In this document: piece after piece, positions 1 to 11,028 of the stretch
Layout of the letters: each line of letters opens with the position of its first letter
Numbering within the stretch: position 1 is the stretch's first letter
Origin: Adiantum capillus-veneris
Taxonomy: Eukaryota > Streptophyta > Polypodiopsida > Polypodiales > Pteridaceae
Assembly (NCBI GenBank): GCA_014529385.2
Contig: CM043958.1
Span: 87,460,525 to 87,524,524 of the forward strand
Reading direction: 5' to 3'
DNA length: 64,000 bases
The notes under the pieces: generated by a model
Database searches by the model: none
Seen by the model: the letters and a program-made list of their open reading frames with translations, nothing else
What the model was told of the DNA's origin: nothing
Made by a program: the position numbers and the translations under genes

Positions 1-1819
1 GGGAAAAGTGTCAATAGCTCCATCTCTTTAACTTGGGGCAAAAAGCATTGATTCTTTCTTTCTACCATCTCATTATTATCTCACACCCTATCTAGATCCT
101 ATATCTAGAGTAATTTCCAATCTATATATATTCTATGTATTTTTCATATTTTTCTTATATTTCTTTTTAAATAACTACTAGGAGAGAATCAAATCCTAGT
201 GGGACACTAGGTGGCATGATTTCAAAGATACACTTATTTTAATGCATTATTAGAATCATGATTACAAAACTTTGTCAAGGAGCAATGTCATGCTTTCATA
301 TGGCATGAGGTGTCCCTTGGAATCAAATGAAAGTTTAGGCTAAGGGGACCACATGAAGACTTTTGCTGCCGGAAATGGACCCTATTTTGATGAATTTTTT
401 ACACAAGGTTCCAATCCGAATTGGAAAATGATTTTAAAATGAAAATCGTAGCTAATGAGCTGAAGTTTTTGCCCATATTTTTACTTTTTTATTTGGAGCT
501 ACGGTTGAGGAGATATGATCAAAATACTAGACCCCAGTCTGCCCACATCATGCAGGGACAGCTCATTTCCAACTTTTCCAATTCCTGTTCACACTGGCTC
601 CTCTCTTCTTGTGTAAACCCTTGGGGGTTCCCTTCACAGATAAAAGGGAACCTCTTCTTCCTTGAAAATAACTCAAGCATTCAAGCCATTGATGAGAGGA
701 ATTCTTGAGGGAGTGAGTAGTAATTCCTAATTGTACTTAGCCCCATTAACATAAGCCCAAGCCTACACTTTCTCCTAGAGGAAGACTAGCCATTCTTGTA
801 CGCTATCCTTGGAAGATCAAATCTAATCAAAGAAGGTGCTGTACTTTGCGTATCAATCAACGTTGAATTCTCCCCTCTTCTTCTCTCTCCCATCAATAAT
901 GGTGTCGAAGGGTTTCAAGTAAGATGTGTTCTACATTGACGTTTTCTTGATTTTTTGTTGTTTTCATTTTCATCTCTAATCCAACATATATATATGTATC
1001 TAATCTCATCTCCTTAACCAAACCTATCTCTCTCATTCTTAGTAATTCATCCTCTCTAGGTTCTCTTTGCTACAGGTACATCTCTCCCCGCAGTATCCTT
1101 ATTGCCTACGGGCAAGAATAGGGCTTGGGAGGGAAACTTCTCATCTCTTCACTTCTCTCATATCTACATTTCTCACATACTATCCTAGATGAATAACCCA
1201 CATGATGATCATTTCTATCGCTTTCACTCTGTACGATCTATTAGAATTAACGTATGGATTAGCCGTAAAATACACTTTCAACAACGTATAGTGTTTCTCT
1301 TCGGCTCTGAAAGGCTCAATGAAATACTTCTATCACCGGATCCCATCATACTACCTCTCATAGACTATAATTTTTCTTTTGATGTAAGCGTAGTTATCTT
1401 GTTATGAACCAAGAGGATTTGTACACACAATTAATTCCAATCACTAGACAAAATATATATATTATGGTAAGCACAAAACTACAATTCCAAAGAACAATTC
1501 GTAGCCTATTTGGTCAGCCAAGATTGAATGCCATTAACTCATCCATTAACCCTTTCATATTACCCATGATACGATATGACCATAGCCTTGATGTTTTCAT
1601 CTTCGTATTGTTTTGACATTCTCTTTTGCGTTCTTTCTTTGTGTGTGTGTGAGTGCAAGAGAGAAAGGGTGAGTCTTCTTCGATTGCACTTCTTTCCAAA
1701 CCCTAGTCTTCATGGCATCTATGGTTTAATTCCTTCATATAGTTTTTGTTGAGTTCTCTCACAAACTCTCACAGCCATAAGCCCGGTGCTTTCCTGGCAA
1801 GACCGTAAATTTCTCGACA
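1..1819 (+). repeat. Left LTR of a young TR-GAG retrotransposon, cut by the window start
   Basis: This stretch is repeated in direct orientation at 4709-6527 at a constant offset of 4708 bases. I counted about eight substitutions and no indels by eye, roughly 0.4% divergence, so the insertion is recent. It ends in CTCGACA, giving the usual CA terminus. The matching right copy probably begins further left than 4708 (see that entry), so about 190 bases of this LTR lie outside the window. It contains several short open frames that are identical in both LTRs; nothing supports them as genes. Confidence 0.93.
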
Positions 1820-1872
1820 TATTTTTGGTGAACCCGACGCGAATCTGCTAGGGTGAGAGTTTGTGGGTAACC
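1820..1872 (+). promoter_or_regulatory. Primer-binding-site region and gag leader of the TR-GAG element
   Basis: Immediately after the LTR end lies TATTTTTGGTGAACCCGACG, where minus-strand primer binding is expected. A diverged equivalent (CTTTGGTGAAACTAACGTG) follows a CTGACA LTR-like end at 35149, ahead of a related gag. The priming tRNA was not identified. The gag start follows as ACCATGG, a strong plant initiation context. Confidence 0.6.
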
Positions 1873-3744
1873 ATGGGTGATCATGTTGAGCAACAGGGTG
1901 TGCATTTTGACCCAGCAACAATGCAAATGTTTCAAGCATTTGCAATGTTCATGCAACAACAACATGCTACTGAAAGAAGGGAGATTTCAGCAACGAAGGC
2001 CATACAAGCGGTCGTCAACAGAATGGATCAGTTCAATGGCAAAGATGTAACCAAGTACTTACGCGAGTATGTGAAGGAGATGGAGCTGCATCGCGTGTTA
2101 GAAGATGAGATGATTCAAAGCTTTAAGCTAGTTGTTGCTCCAGAAATTAGGGAGCAGGTTAGGGCAATTAAAGATGGGCATGGGAGAAATTGGGAAGAAC
2201 TTAAAGTAGCTTTAAAGGAGGAATATTTCATGGAGGACTCTGAGAGAGTGACCAAAAGGACATTCTTAGAATGGGTAGTCAAGCCAAAGCAAGGACTATC
2301 AATAACAGAACTACTTAGGGAATTTGAGCGGCGCTATGCACAACTCACAAGGACAGAAAGGGCCACACTAGATGCAGAGAAGACAGATCTTTTCTTACAA
2401 GCTGCAGGTAAAGAGTTTCAAGAAAATTTGGAGCTTCTTCTTGAAGATAAAGATGCTGAGCAAGGACTAAAGACCGACTGGAATGAAGTTGAAGGTGCTG
2501 TCTCACTGCTTGCCAAACGACAAAGAAGAAAGGACAAGATGGTAGTAAACACTACAAGCCCTTCCACCTCAACTTCTGACAAAATGGTAAAGCCTACTTT
2601 TATCGCTCCTAAGTTTGATGAGTCCATGCTAGATGAGCTTGTGAAGGGAATGCGTGACTTGAAGGTGAAGTTTGCAAAGCTTGAAGAAAAAGGCCAACCA
2701 TCAGGGCCACTTCCTAGGCAAAGACAACAGCCCAAAGAAGGGTTTGTTAATAGATGTATTTGGTGTGATAGTACAAACCATGTAAGAAGGGATTGTGATG
2801 ATTTTAGTGATGCTTTGTCAAAAGATGTTGTCTTTTTTAAGGATGGTAAAATCCACTTAAGAGAGACAGGTCTACCCTTGATAACTAACTTTGGGAAGGA
2901 GGGAATGCTAACCTTAGTTGAAGATATGGCAGCCAAGCATGCCACCTCTTCAGTTGAGGCAGCTACTTATGAAGTCAAAATTGAACATTTTTGTGATGAA
3001 GAAGTGAGTGACCATCATGGTCAAATTTGGCCAAATGTCATGCAATTAGCTAAAAAGGGAAAGCTTACAAAAGAGATTCTACATGAAGCAGATGATTGCA
3101 TACGTTTAGAAACAGGATGGAATGAGCCAGTGGACTCATTGTCAGTGCATGCCTACATTACAAAATGCCAACAAAATGAGGCAATTGTAGAAGAAAAGCG
3201 CAGACGTGAGAATGCTGATGAAGGACCATCAAAAAGAGCTTCTAGAAGTGGGGGAAGAAGGGACTCAATGCCTTCTCAAACACCCTCAACAAAAGGAGCA
3301 TCTCCACCTGAAGTACTCATGGAGGAGTCTACAATAGGAAAGAAGAAAGAGCCAACAAAAGGAATGACAGATGCACATTCTCTGCATGAGGATTGGGGTT
3401 CTGCAGATGAAGCTTTGAATCTTCAAGAATCACAAATCAAAGATAGAGAAGTGTTTGGTTATGCTATACAGGTTGAAGTGACATCAGAGGATAGAGTAGA
3501 AGAGCAAGAAACCTCTTGGGATATGGTCTGTGATTGGGGTGATATTTCTTATCTGTGTGAAGATGCAAATAAAGATGCTTGCCATAAAGTGCCTACTATA
3601 CAGGGTTGCTTGCAGGTATGCAAACAATATCTGAGGCATAAAAGGGATTTAGGTCTTGTGTCACAGGGTATAAATTGCAAGCAGGTTTGTGAGCATCTAT
3701 CTGCTATGGATAGGAAGGGTATACATGGTGATGCCTTGAAGTAA
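1873..3744 (+). CDS. gag: Gag-like polyprotein with zinc knuckle (TR-GAG ORF, part 1)
   Basis: A retrotransposon capsid/nucleocapsid protein expected to form virus-like particles around the element RNA. The start is the ATG at 1873 in the context ACCATGG; the frame is open slightly further upstream but with no ATG. The product is 623 residues. Roughly residues 40-150 form the helical retrotransposon-gag core (KYLREYVKEME and the region through LKEEYFMEDSERV). A zinc knuckle of the form C-x2-C-x4-H-x4-C lies at about residues 295-308 (CIWCDSTNHVRRDC). The C-terminal half is acidic and low in recognisable domains. No protease, integrase, reverse transcriptase or RNase H follows, so the element must use enzymes from a related autonomous element. 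A decayed relative of this gag with Gypsy-type pol is at 35.2-39.4 kb. The frame closes at a single TAA (3742-3744), after which it stays open. Confidence 0.85.
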   Translation: MGDHVEQQGVHFDPATMQMFQAFAMFMQQQHATERREISATKAIQAVVNRMDQFNGKDVTKYLREYVKEMELHRVLEDEMIQSFKLVVAPEIREQVRAIKDGHGRNWEELKVALKEEYFMEDSERVTKRTFLEWVVKPKQGLSITELLREFERRYAQLTRTERATLDAEKTDLFLQAAGKEFQENLELLLEDKDAEQGLKTDWNEVEGAVSLLAKRQRRKDKMVVNTTSPSTSTSDKMVKPTFIAPKFDESMLDELVKGMRDLKVKFAKLEEKGQPSGPLPRQRQQPKEGFVNRCIWCDSTNHVRRDCDDFSDALSKDVVFFKDGKIHLRETGLPLITNFGKEGMLTLVEDMAAKHATSSVEAATYEVKIEHFCDEEVSDHHGQIWPNVMQLAKKGKLTKEILHEADDCIRLETGWNEPVDSLSVHAYITKCQQNEAIVEEKRRRENADEGPSKRASRSGGRRDSMPSQTPSTKGASPPEVLMEESTIGKKKEPTKGMTDAHSLHEDWGSADEALNLQESQIKDREVFGYAIQVEVTSEDRVEEQETSWDMVCDWGDISYLCEDANKDACHKVPTIQGCLQVCKQYLRHKRDLGLVSQGINCKQVCEHLSAMDRKGIHGDALK

Positions 3745-4545
3745 GAAGAGGATGCTAGCTCTATGCTGACACCAGAGTCATGTAATGAAGAAGTGTTCTC
3801 CCTATATAAGTGGAGACATGATTCAGTTGAAGATAATTTAGCGATGGGTCAAAAAGGAAGAAGGGGTGAAGATATTGTGTCAGAGACTAACTCCAAGGAG
3901 ATTTTTGAGCAGTCGATTACAAGTGACCGGGAGCATACCTACCAGGATGATTTGGAAAGGGAATTAGACACCATATTTGAGAGGTATGCAAAGTTTTATG
4001 ATGTAAAGCTGGAGAGGTATTTGGTAAAAGGTGAAAGAATTGATGAGATGTTTACCATGCATATTTCTGAGGTTTCTCTCGATGTTGAAAAAGGCTATCT
4101 AGAGGACTCTTTTGAGAATGAAGATGCAGATTCAGACTTCTATGCGAAAGAGGTACATATGGATTTAGAGGTTGGTGAGAAGATTGAAGTGCAGTTTCAA
4201 AAAAATTTCAAGTATATTATCGGAGGCCTGGAAGTGTTTTTTGAAGAGGAGGATGAGGAACTTATGTCTCTACTTCATGAAGATTTTGCCCATAATGGAG
4301 ATTTGTTACAAATGTTTTGGAGACAGATGTATATAACAATTCCTTCTCATCCGAGAGGAATTAAAAGATGCGGAGAATCTCAATGCTTAGTACAATACAA
4401 GTTTTTGAGTTACCCATATGATCCTGGAGGAGGTCATGGGATGACAGGGGATACAATTGCTTTCACAAGTTACCATGAGGTTGGCACATGCCGGAGGATG
4501 TGCAGGTTTAGAGGGGGTGGATGTCGTGCTGTGACACGTACATAG
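3745..4545 (+). CDS. In-frame continuation of the TR-GAG ORF after one stop codon
   Basis: After the TAA at 3742-3744 the same reading frame stays open for another 266 codons; the first ATG is at 3763, giving a 260-residue product if it starts there. It is acidic (runs such as EEEDEELMSL) with no domain I recognise. It ends at 4545, just inside the right LTR. It could be a separate downstream ORF, the tail of one long protein read through the stop, or the result of one recent nonsense mutation in a single ORF of about 890 codons. The young age of the element and the absence of other lesions favour one of the last two. Confidence 0.6.
   Translation, partial: EEDASSMLTPESCNEEVFSLYKWRHDSVEDNLAMGQKGRRGEDIVSETNSKEIFEQSITSDREHTYQDDLERELDTIFERYAKFYDVKLERYLVKGERIDEMFTMHISEVSLDVEKGYLEDSFENEDADSDFYAKEVHMDLEVGEKIEVQFQKNFKYIIGGLEVFFEEEDEELMSLLHEDFAHNGDLLQMFWRQMYITIPSHPRGIKRCGESQCLVQYKFLSYPYDPGGGHGMTGDTIAFTSYHEVGTCRRMCRFRGGGCRAVTRT
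4510..4521 (+). promoter_or_regulatory. Probable polypurine tract of the TR-GAG element
   Basis: AGAGGGGGTGGA lies directly before TGTCGTGCTGTGACACG. A polypurine tract followed by TG is the expected boundary between internal region and 3' LTR. No comparable purine run precedes 4708, the first base of the duplication visible in this window. This places the true LTR start at 4522. Confidence 0.6.
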
Positions 4546-6527
4546 TGGGAACGCATCCTACAAGAGTTATCTTATAATTTTTTAGATACATAATTATATT
4601 TCCTATAGTGTACATATACATATGTAAGTATAAAAATAAGCTTTCTATCTCATCTTATTATTTATCTCAAGGGTAATGTATTCTTACTTTACCATCAAAA
4701 AATACTATGGGAAAAGTGTCAATAGCTCCACCTCTTTAACTTGGGGCAAAAAGCATTGATTCTTTCTTTCTACCATCTCATTATTATCTCACACCCTATC
4801 TAGATCCTATATTTAGAGTAATTTCCAATCTATATATATTCTATGTATTTTTCATATTTTTCTTATATTTCTTTTTAAATAACTACTAGGAGAGAATCAA
4901 ATCCTAGTGGGACACTAGGTGGCATGATTTCAAAGATACACTTATTTTAATGCATTATTAGAATCATGATTACAAAACTTTGTCAAGGAGCAATGTCATG
5001 CTTTCATATGGCATGAGGTGTCCCTTGGAATCAAATGAAAGTTTAGGCTAAGGGGACCACATGAAGACTTTTGCTGCCGGAAATGGACCCTATTTTGATG
5101 AATTTTTTACACAAGGTTCCAATCCGAATTGGAAAATGATTTTAAAATGAAAATCGTAGCTAATGAGCTGAAGTTTTTGCCCATATTTTTACTTTTTTAT
5201 TTGGAGCTACGGTTGAGGAGATATGATCAAAATACTAGACCCCAGTCTGCCCACATCATGCAGGGACAGCTCATTTCCAACTTTTCCAATTCCTGTTCAC
5301 ACTGGCTCCTCTCTTCTTGTGTAAACCCTTGGGGGTTCCCTTCACAGATAAAAGGGAACCTCTTCTTCCTTGAAAATAACTCAAGCATTCAAGCCATTGA
5401 TGAGAGGAATTCTTGAGGGAGTGAGTAGTAATTCCTAATTGTACTTAGCCCCATTAACATAAGCCCAAGCCTACACTTTCTCCTAGAGGAAGACTAGCCA
5501 TTCTTGTACGCTATCCTTGGAAGATCAAATCTAATCAAAGAAGGTGCTGTACTTTGCGTATCAATCAACGTTGAATTCTCCCCTCTTCTTCTCTCTCCCA
5601 TCAATAATGGTGTCGAAGGGTTTCAAGTAAGATGTGTTCTACATTGACGTTTTCTTGATTTTTTGTTGTTTTCATTTTCATCTCTAATCCAACATATATA
5701 TATGTATCTAATCTCATCTCCTTAACCAAACCTATCTCTCTCATTCTTAGTAATTCATCCTCTCTAGGTTCTCTTTGCTACAGGTACATCTCTCTCCGCA
5801 GTATCCTTATTGCCTACGGGCAAGAATAGGGCTTGGGAGGGAAACTTCTCATCTCTTCACTTCTCTCATATCTACATTTCTCACATACTATCCTAGATGA
5901 ATAACCCACATGATGATCATTTCTATCGCTTTCACTCTGTACGATCTATTAGAATTAACGTATGGATTAGCCGTAAAATACACTTTCAACAACGTATAGT
6001 GTTTCTCTTCGGCTCTGAAAGGCTCAATGAAATACTTCTATCACCGGATCCCATCATACTACCTCTCATAGACTATAATTTTTCTTTTGATGTAAGCGTA
6101 GTTATCTTGCTATGAACCAAGAGGATTTGTACACACAATTAATTACAATCACTAGACAAAATATATATATTATGGTAAGCACAAAACTACAATTCCAAAG
6201 AACAATTCGTAGCCTATTTGGTCAGCCAAGATTGAATGCCATTAACTCATCCATTAACCCTTTCATATTACCCATGATACGATATGACCATAGCCTTGAT
6301 GTTTTCATCTTCGTATTGTTTTGACATTCTCTTTTGCGTTCTTTCTTTGTGTGTGTGTGAGTGCAAGAGAGAAAGGGTGAGTCTTCTTCGATTGCACTTC
6401 TTTCCAAACCCTAGTCTTCATGGCATCTATGGTTTAATTCCTTCATATAGTTTTTGTTGAGTTCTCTCACAAACTCTCACAGCCATAAGCCCGGTGCTTT
6501 TCTGGCAAGATCGCAAATTTCTCGACA
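4522..6527 (+). repeat. Right LTR of the TR-GAG element
   Basis: Positions 4709-6527 duplicate window positions 1-1819. The start is placed at 4522 because a polypurine tract and a TG dinucleotide lie there; 4708 is only where the window begins to show the left copy. On this reading the LTR is about 2.0 kb, TG...CA bounded, ending CTCGACA at 6527. The next base is already inside a Copia integrase gene (ACGTAAGGTGTGGG). The expected 5-bp target duplication (ACGTA, predicted) should also lie just left of the element, outside the window. Confidence 0.85.
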
Positions 6528-9061
6528 ACGTAAGGTGTGGGTGTATCCAATACGTGCTAAAAGCGATGTTTTGGATACTTTCAAGAAGTTTCTTGCGTTT
6601 GTTGAGAATCAAACTGACAAGAAGCTTAGGTCTTTGCGCTCAGACAATGGGGGGGAGTATGTATCAAAAGCATTTATTGACTTTTGTGCTACTAAAGGTA
6701 TTAAAAGAGAGCTCACGGCTCCTTTTAATCCCTCTCAGAATGGAGTTACAGAGAGATTGAACCGGACTATCCAAGAGAAAGTTCGGAGTATGCTGTCACA
6801 TGCTGCATTACCTCATGGTTTTTGGGCAGAAGCTGTGCAAACAGCTATTCACTTGATTAATCGCTCACCTAGGAAGGCTTTGGGTGGAAAGGTGCCTGAG
6901 GAGGTGTCGTCTGGCAAGCCACCCTCATATGCACATTTAAGAGTGTTTGGTTGTGAGGCCTATGTTCACATCCGGAGTGAACTGCGCACCAAACTAGAAC
7001 CAAAGTCTCATAAATGCATTTTCCTAGGATATGGTGAGGATGGTGAAATGGGGTATAGATTATGGGATCCCGCATTACGGAAAATCATACGCAGCAATGA
7101 TGTCATCTTCAATGAGAATTGCATGCACAAACAGCCCACAAAGGTCGAGGAAGTGCGTCGGGTTGTTTTTGGGCAGAAGCTGTGCAAACAGTTATTCACT
7201 TGATTAATCGCTCACCTAGCAAGGCTTTGGGTGGAAAGGTGCCTGAGGAGGTGTGGTCTGGCAAGCCACCCTCATATGCACATTTAAGAGTGTTTGGTTG
7301 TGAGGCCTATGTTCACATCCGGAGTGAACTGCGCACCAAACTAGAACCAAAACTAGAACCAAAGTCTCATAAATGCATTTTCCTAGGATATGGTGAGGAT
7401 GGTGAAATGAGGTATAGATTATGGGATCCCGCATTACGGAAAATCATACGCAGCAATGATGTCATCTTCAATGAGAATTGCATGCACAAACAGCCCACAA
7501 AGGTCGAGGAAGTGCGTCGGGTTGTTTTTCGTGAAGATGTTACATATGGACAGCCAAGAAGGCCCAATGTTCAGCAGCCTTTACATGCTGAAAATGGTGC
7601 TGAAAATCAGCCATTAGCTGCTGAAAATCAGCCCCAACAAGTTGCCATTGATGCACCACAGGTAGGGGAACAGGTTGATGCTCCTAGACCGCCCGTTGTT
7701 GCGATGCAACCGGCTGAACAGCCTGCTGTTTTTGATGGTTTACAGGCTGAAAATCCACCTGTTATGGATCATTGGGTGCGTAGATCTACTCGGGTGACAA
7801 GGCCCCCCGATAGATATGAACCGTCTTTGGACTATGTCATGCTTACTGATTGTGGTGAGCCGTCTTGCTATAAAGAGGCTATGCAACGGGAAGACAATAA
7901 GAAATGGCTCAAAGCAATGGTTTCGGAAATGCAGTCTTTGGAGAAAAACCATACATGGGACTTGGTTGATTTGCCTAAAGGGCATAAGGCTCTGCCATGT
8001 AAATGGGTTTACAAGACCAAGGTCACATCTGATGCTTCTTCTAAGTACAAGGCACGTTTGGTTGCTAAAGGGTACAAGCAAAAGCATGGTGTGGATTTTG
8101 ATGAGATTTTTTCTCCTGTTGTAAAGCTTGCCACATTACGTCTTGTTTTAGGCCTGGTTGCTTCTGAAGATATGGAGTTAAAGCAAATGGATGTCAAAAC
8201 AGCGTTTTTGCATGGCGATTTGCTTGAGATGCTCTATATGATGCAGCCAGAAGGTTTTGTGTCAAAGGGGCAAGAGAAGAAAGTATGTAGACTCTTGAAG
8301 AGCTTGTATGGTTTGAAACAGTCTCCCCGTGCATGGTATCACAAGTTTGATACATTCATGAGGTCTCAAGGATACAAAAGAAGTAATTCTGATCACTGTT
8401 TGTATATCAAAACGGCAAGTGATGGATCTCTTCTATTGCTGATTTTGTATGTTGATGACATGCTTATTGCGGGTAAAAATGTCACGGAGTTGGATGCATT
8501 ACAGCAAAGCTTAAAGAATCGCTTTGACATGAAGGATCTTGGTGATGCTAATCATATTTTGGGCATGCGTATCTCTCGAGATAGACCCAACAGGCGTCTG
8601 TATCTATCTCAACGAGATTATGTTAATAAGGTGCTACATCGTTTTCATATGGATGGGGGAAAGGCACTTGGTACTCCGCTGCCTCCATATGTAAAACTGA
8701 CTGCACATGACTGCCCAAACACAGATGATATGCGGGCTGAAATGACCAAGATTCCTTATGCATCAGCCGTTGGCAGTTTGATGTATGCTATGGTTGCTAC
8801 ACGTCCGGACATTGCATTTGCGGTGGGAGTGGTAAGCAGGTACATGAGCAATCCTGGCAAAAAGCATTGGGAAGCAGTGAAGTGTATCTTGAGATACTTG
8901 AAAGGCACTAAAGACTTGTGCATTTGTTTTGGGAAGAGTGAGATATCAGGAGTGTGCTTGATGACAAGAGCATTACACTTGTCAAGGTGCACACAGATGA
9001 CAATCCTGCAGATCTTTTGACCAAGAGTCTTCCAGCAGAGCGGTTTGCATATTGCCGATAG
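6528..9061 (+). pseudogene. pol: Decayed Copia polyprotein: integrase, reverse transcriptase and RNase H end
   Basis: Copia pol interrupted at its 5' side by the TR-GAG element, so its gag, protease and first part of integrase lie left of the window. The integrase core is visible as SDNGGEYVSKAF and NGVTERLNRTIQEK near 6640-6790, followed by the region RVFGCEAYVHIRS. An internal duplication of about 347 bp (6824 repeated at 7171) shifts the frame. Reverse transcriptase runs from about 7860 to 8930, with KWVYKTK, ARLVAKGYKQ, QMDVKTAFLHGDL, YGLKQSPRAWY and the catalytic YVDDM near 8450. RNase H is mostly deleted: the frame jumps from the region after LRYLKGTKDLCICFG to the C-terminal VKVHTDDNPADLLTKSLP. 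The stop is at 9059. Frameshift plus deletion make it non-functional. Confidence 0.93.
6824..7529 (+). repeat. Tandem duplication within the Copia integrase gene
   Basis: The sequence from GGGCAGAAGCTGTGC at 6824 recurs at 7171, an offset of 347 bases, with few substitutions. The second copy carries an extra 12 bases (an extra CTAGAACCAAAA unit near 7340). Because 347 is not a multiple of three, the duplication breaks the pol frame. Confidence 0.92.
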
Positions 9062-9148
9062 ATGATGGGTGTTGGATGAGTAAGTGCATGATCAGCTGAT
9101 GTATCATAGTTAGTTGATTCTTTGATCTCCCAAGGTACATTGCCTTTA

Positions 9149-9158
9149 GGTGGGAGGT
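9149..9158 (+). promoter_or_regulatory. Copia polypurine tract
   Basis: GGTGGGAGGT lies directly before TGTTAGGGAATAAAGG, which looks like an LTR start. Its position about 90 bases after the pol stop is normal for a Copia element. Confidence 0.65.
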
Positions 9159-9588
9159 TGTTAGGGAATAAAGGCCTAAGTGCCTTGTACTTATTAACTT
9201 ATAAGTTAAAAGACTTATAAGTGAGGGGGCCCAAGTGTGAATGGCCCCCTAGTCACTTACTCATATACTCAAAGGTGAAGCCCAAAAGAAATTGCGTGAC
9301 TTCTCCCAATTTTCTACGAGCGTTCTCTCTCTCTCTCTCACGTTTTCTCTCTGCGTGAGCTTCTTCTGCGCCACTCTCCTCTTCTCCTTCACTCTCATTG
9401 CATAGGACAGCAAGTGGGCTCTCTCTCCTGCTCCCTCACATTGCGTACCTTATTTGAGGGTGACGAACAATATGATACAATATATATCATACCTTGCGTA
9501 CCTTATTTGAGGGTGACGAACAATATAAGTATCATATCTGTACCTAAAGTATGGTACCTCAGGTACCTAACTACCTTGGGACCCATCA
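9159..9588 (+). repeat. Probable 3' LTR of the Copia element
   Basis: It starts TGTTAGGG after the polypurine tract. The end is placed at ACCCATCA (9588) because it gives a TG...CA LTR of 430 bases; the 5' copy needed to prove this lies outside the window. It holds a (CT) run near 9315 and an internal repeat of about 52 bases (TGCGTACCTTATTTGAGGGT at 9443 and again at about 9495). Confidence 0.45.
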
Positions 9589-9994
9589 ATTGTACATAAT
9601 TTTCTTTTCTTGAATTTGGTTTGTTTGAATCAGAATATTAGTGAACTGTCATAAATGGAAGCCCACAAAGCGGTAGGATAACTTCTTCTCCTCTGTGCCT
9701 CTGCATGCGCCATTAATGTGATCTAGAGTAGAGTAGTACTTGCAAAAACCTCCGTAATTGCCAGCTCTTAGTTTCACGCTCTCTGCTGTGGAATGAAGCT
9801 TGGCCTTCAACATTGGCCCATTTGTCATGACCAATAGGTGTCCATCCATGATTGCCTGATAATTACTCGCATTCGTGAGATTGCTCGATTGGTGGATTGC
9901 AACTTATTGGAATTTTATGGGCATGGATTTGATTGGAGTTTTAATGGCTGTGGAGTTGGGAGTCTTGTTCACTGAACGTGAATGCTGTTGGCAG

Positions 9995-11028
9995 GTTCTG
10001 TTTTTCTCTGCAACATTTAATGAGAATGTCAAGAACTTTACAGTAAGGATTGCCCCAAAAGCAAATCAAGTATTTGTGAAGAAAGAGGAGCTTTCACTTG
10101 ATGTTATCAAGCAGTACCGTGTGAGGTGTCCAAGTGATGCAGAGAAAGTAAACATTTTAAAAGATAGAATTTTTCCTGCGGCTGAGAAGCTTGGACAGTC
10201 GATTATTTTTGTTCGTACCCGAGCAAGTGCAAGTAATCTACACAGGAGGCTGGATGCAGATGGGTACAAATGTACCTCGATTCAAGGTGGTTTATCAAAT
10301 GAAGACAGAGATCGTGTCATTCGTGAATTTCGGTCTGGACAAACAAAAATTTTGATATCAACAGATGTGCTTGCCCGAGGGTTTGACCAAGCACAGGTTA
10401 TCCTTACTACTCGCGCTAGTTCAAATTGAATTGCAGGTAATCAGGTCTAACGTGCTCTCACATTTCTTGATGTTGTAGGTTACATTGGTCGTAAACTATG
10501 ACCTACCATTAAAAAATGCACCTCCATACGGGCCAGATTATGAGCTTTACCTTCACCGTATTGGTCGAAGTGGTCGTTTTGGAAGAAAAGGTGAAAGATG
10601 CTATTTGTTTTTGTTTGATTTGTTTATCAGAAGCCTGTCCGAGCTGAAAATATGTTTTTGGACTTTCTTTGGAAATTAATGGTTTTCATGTTCTGAGCAT
10701 CTTTTTTTGATCAGGCGCGGCATTCAACCTTCTGGTATCAGCAGCAGATGAAGAGAACTTGAATCAAATCAGCCAATATTTTAGTCGAGATATCCCCGAG
10801 GTAAGACTTATTTTATGGTGAAGATTAAGGACGGTATCATTAGTCAGTGTTCCGTCTGCTTGTCCCATGTTCCTGGAGTTAAGATCATTCTTAGTGATTG
10901 TTTTGGTGCTTCTTTGGAGTGATGTTTGCCAGGAAAGTAAGCCTCTTTTTTTTCTATTGGTATTTTAGGTTCCATGGGATGATGATGAGGCCTTTGAGAA
11001 GGTCCTGAAGGAGGCAGGGCTCGCCTAA
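9995..11028 (+). CDS. DEAD-box RNA helicase DBP5/LOS4/RH38 type, C-terminal half (four exons)
   Basis: The product is an ATP-dependent RNA helicase of the DBP5 (DDX19) family, which remodels mRNPs during mRNA export at the nuclear pore. Exons read from splice signals: 9995-10396, 10479-10590, 10715-10800 and 10969-11028. All have AG acceptors, the introns start with GT, and phases join cleanly to give 219 residues. Visible motifs are SAT (FFSATF) of motif III, IIFVRTR of motif [11 protein letters not shown] of motif V and [11 protein letters not shown] of motif VI. The insertion [18 protein letters not shown] is typical of DBP5 relatives. The protein ends [16 protein letters not shown]. The N-terminal RecA domain (Walker A and the DEAD box) is absent. 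Only about 400 bases separate the first exon from the Copia LTR, so upstream exons either lie left of the window beyond the nested elements or are lost. The visible exons show no damage. Confidence 0.93.

Noticed and set aside
421-708. Identical open frames in both LTRs (421-708 and 5129-5416; 1189-1407 and 5897-6115)
   Set aside because: Identity follows from LTR duplication, not selection. The frames are short, lack ATG starts in part and match no family I know.
9649-9849. Upstream helicase exon between the Copia LTR and 9995
   Set aside because: Neither strand gives DEAD, Walker A or other N-terminal helicase motifs there.
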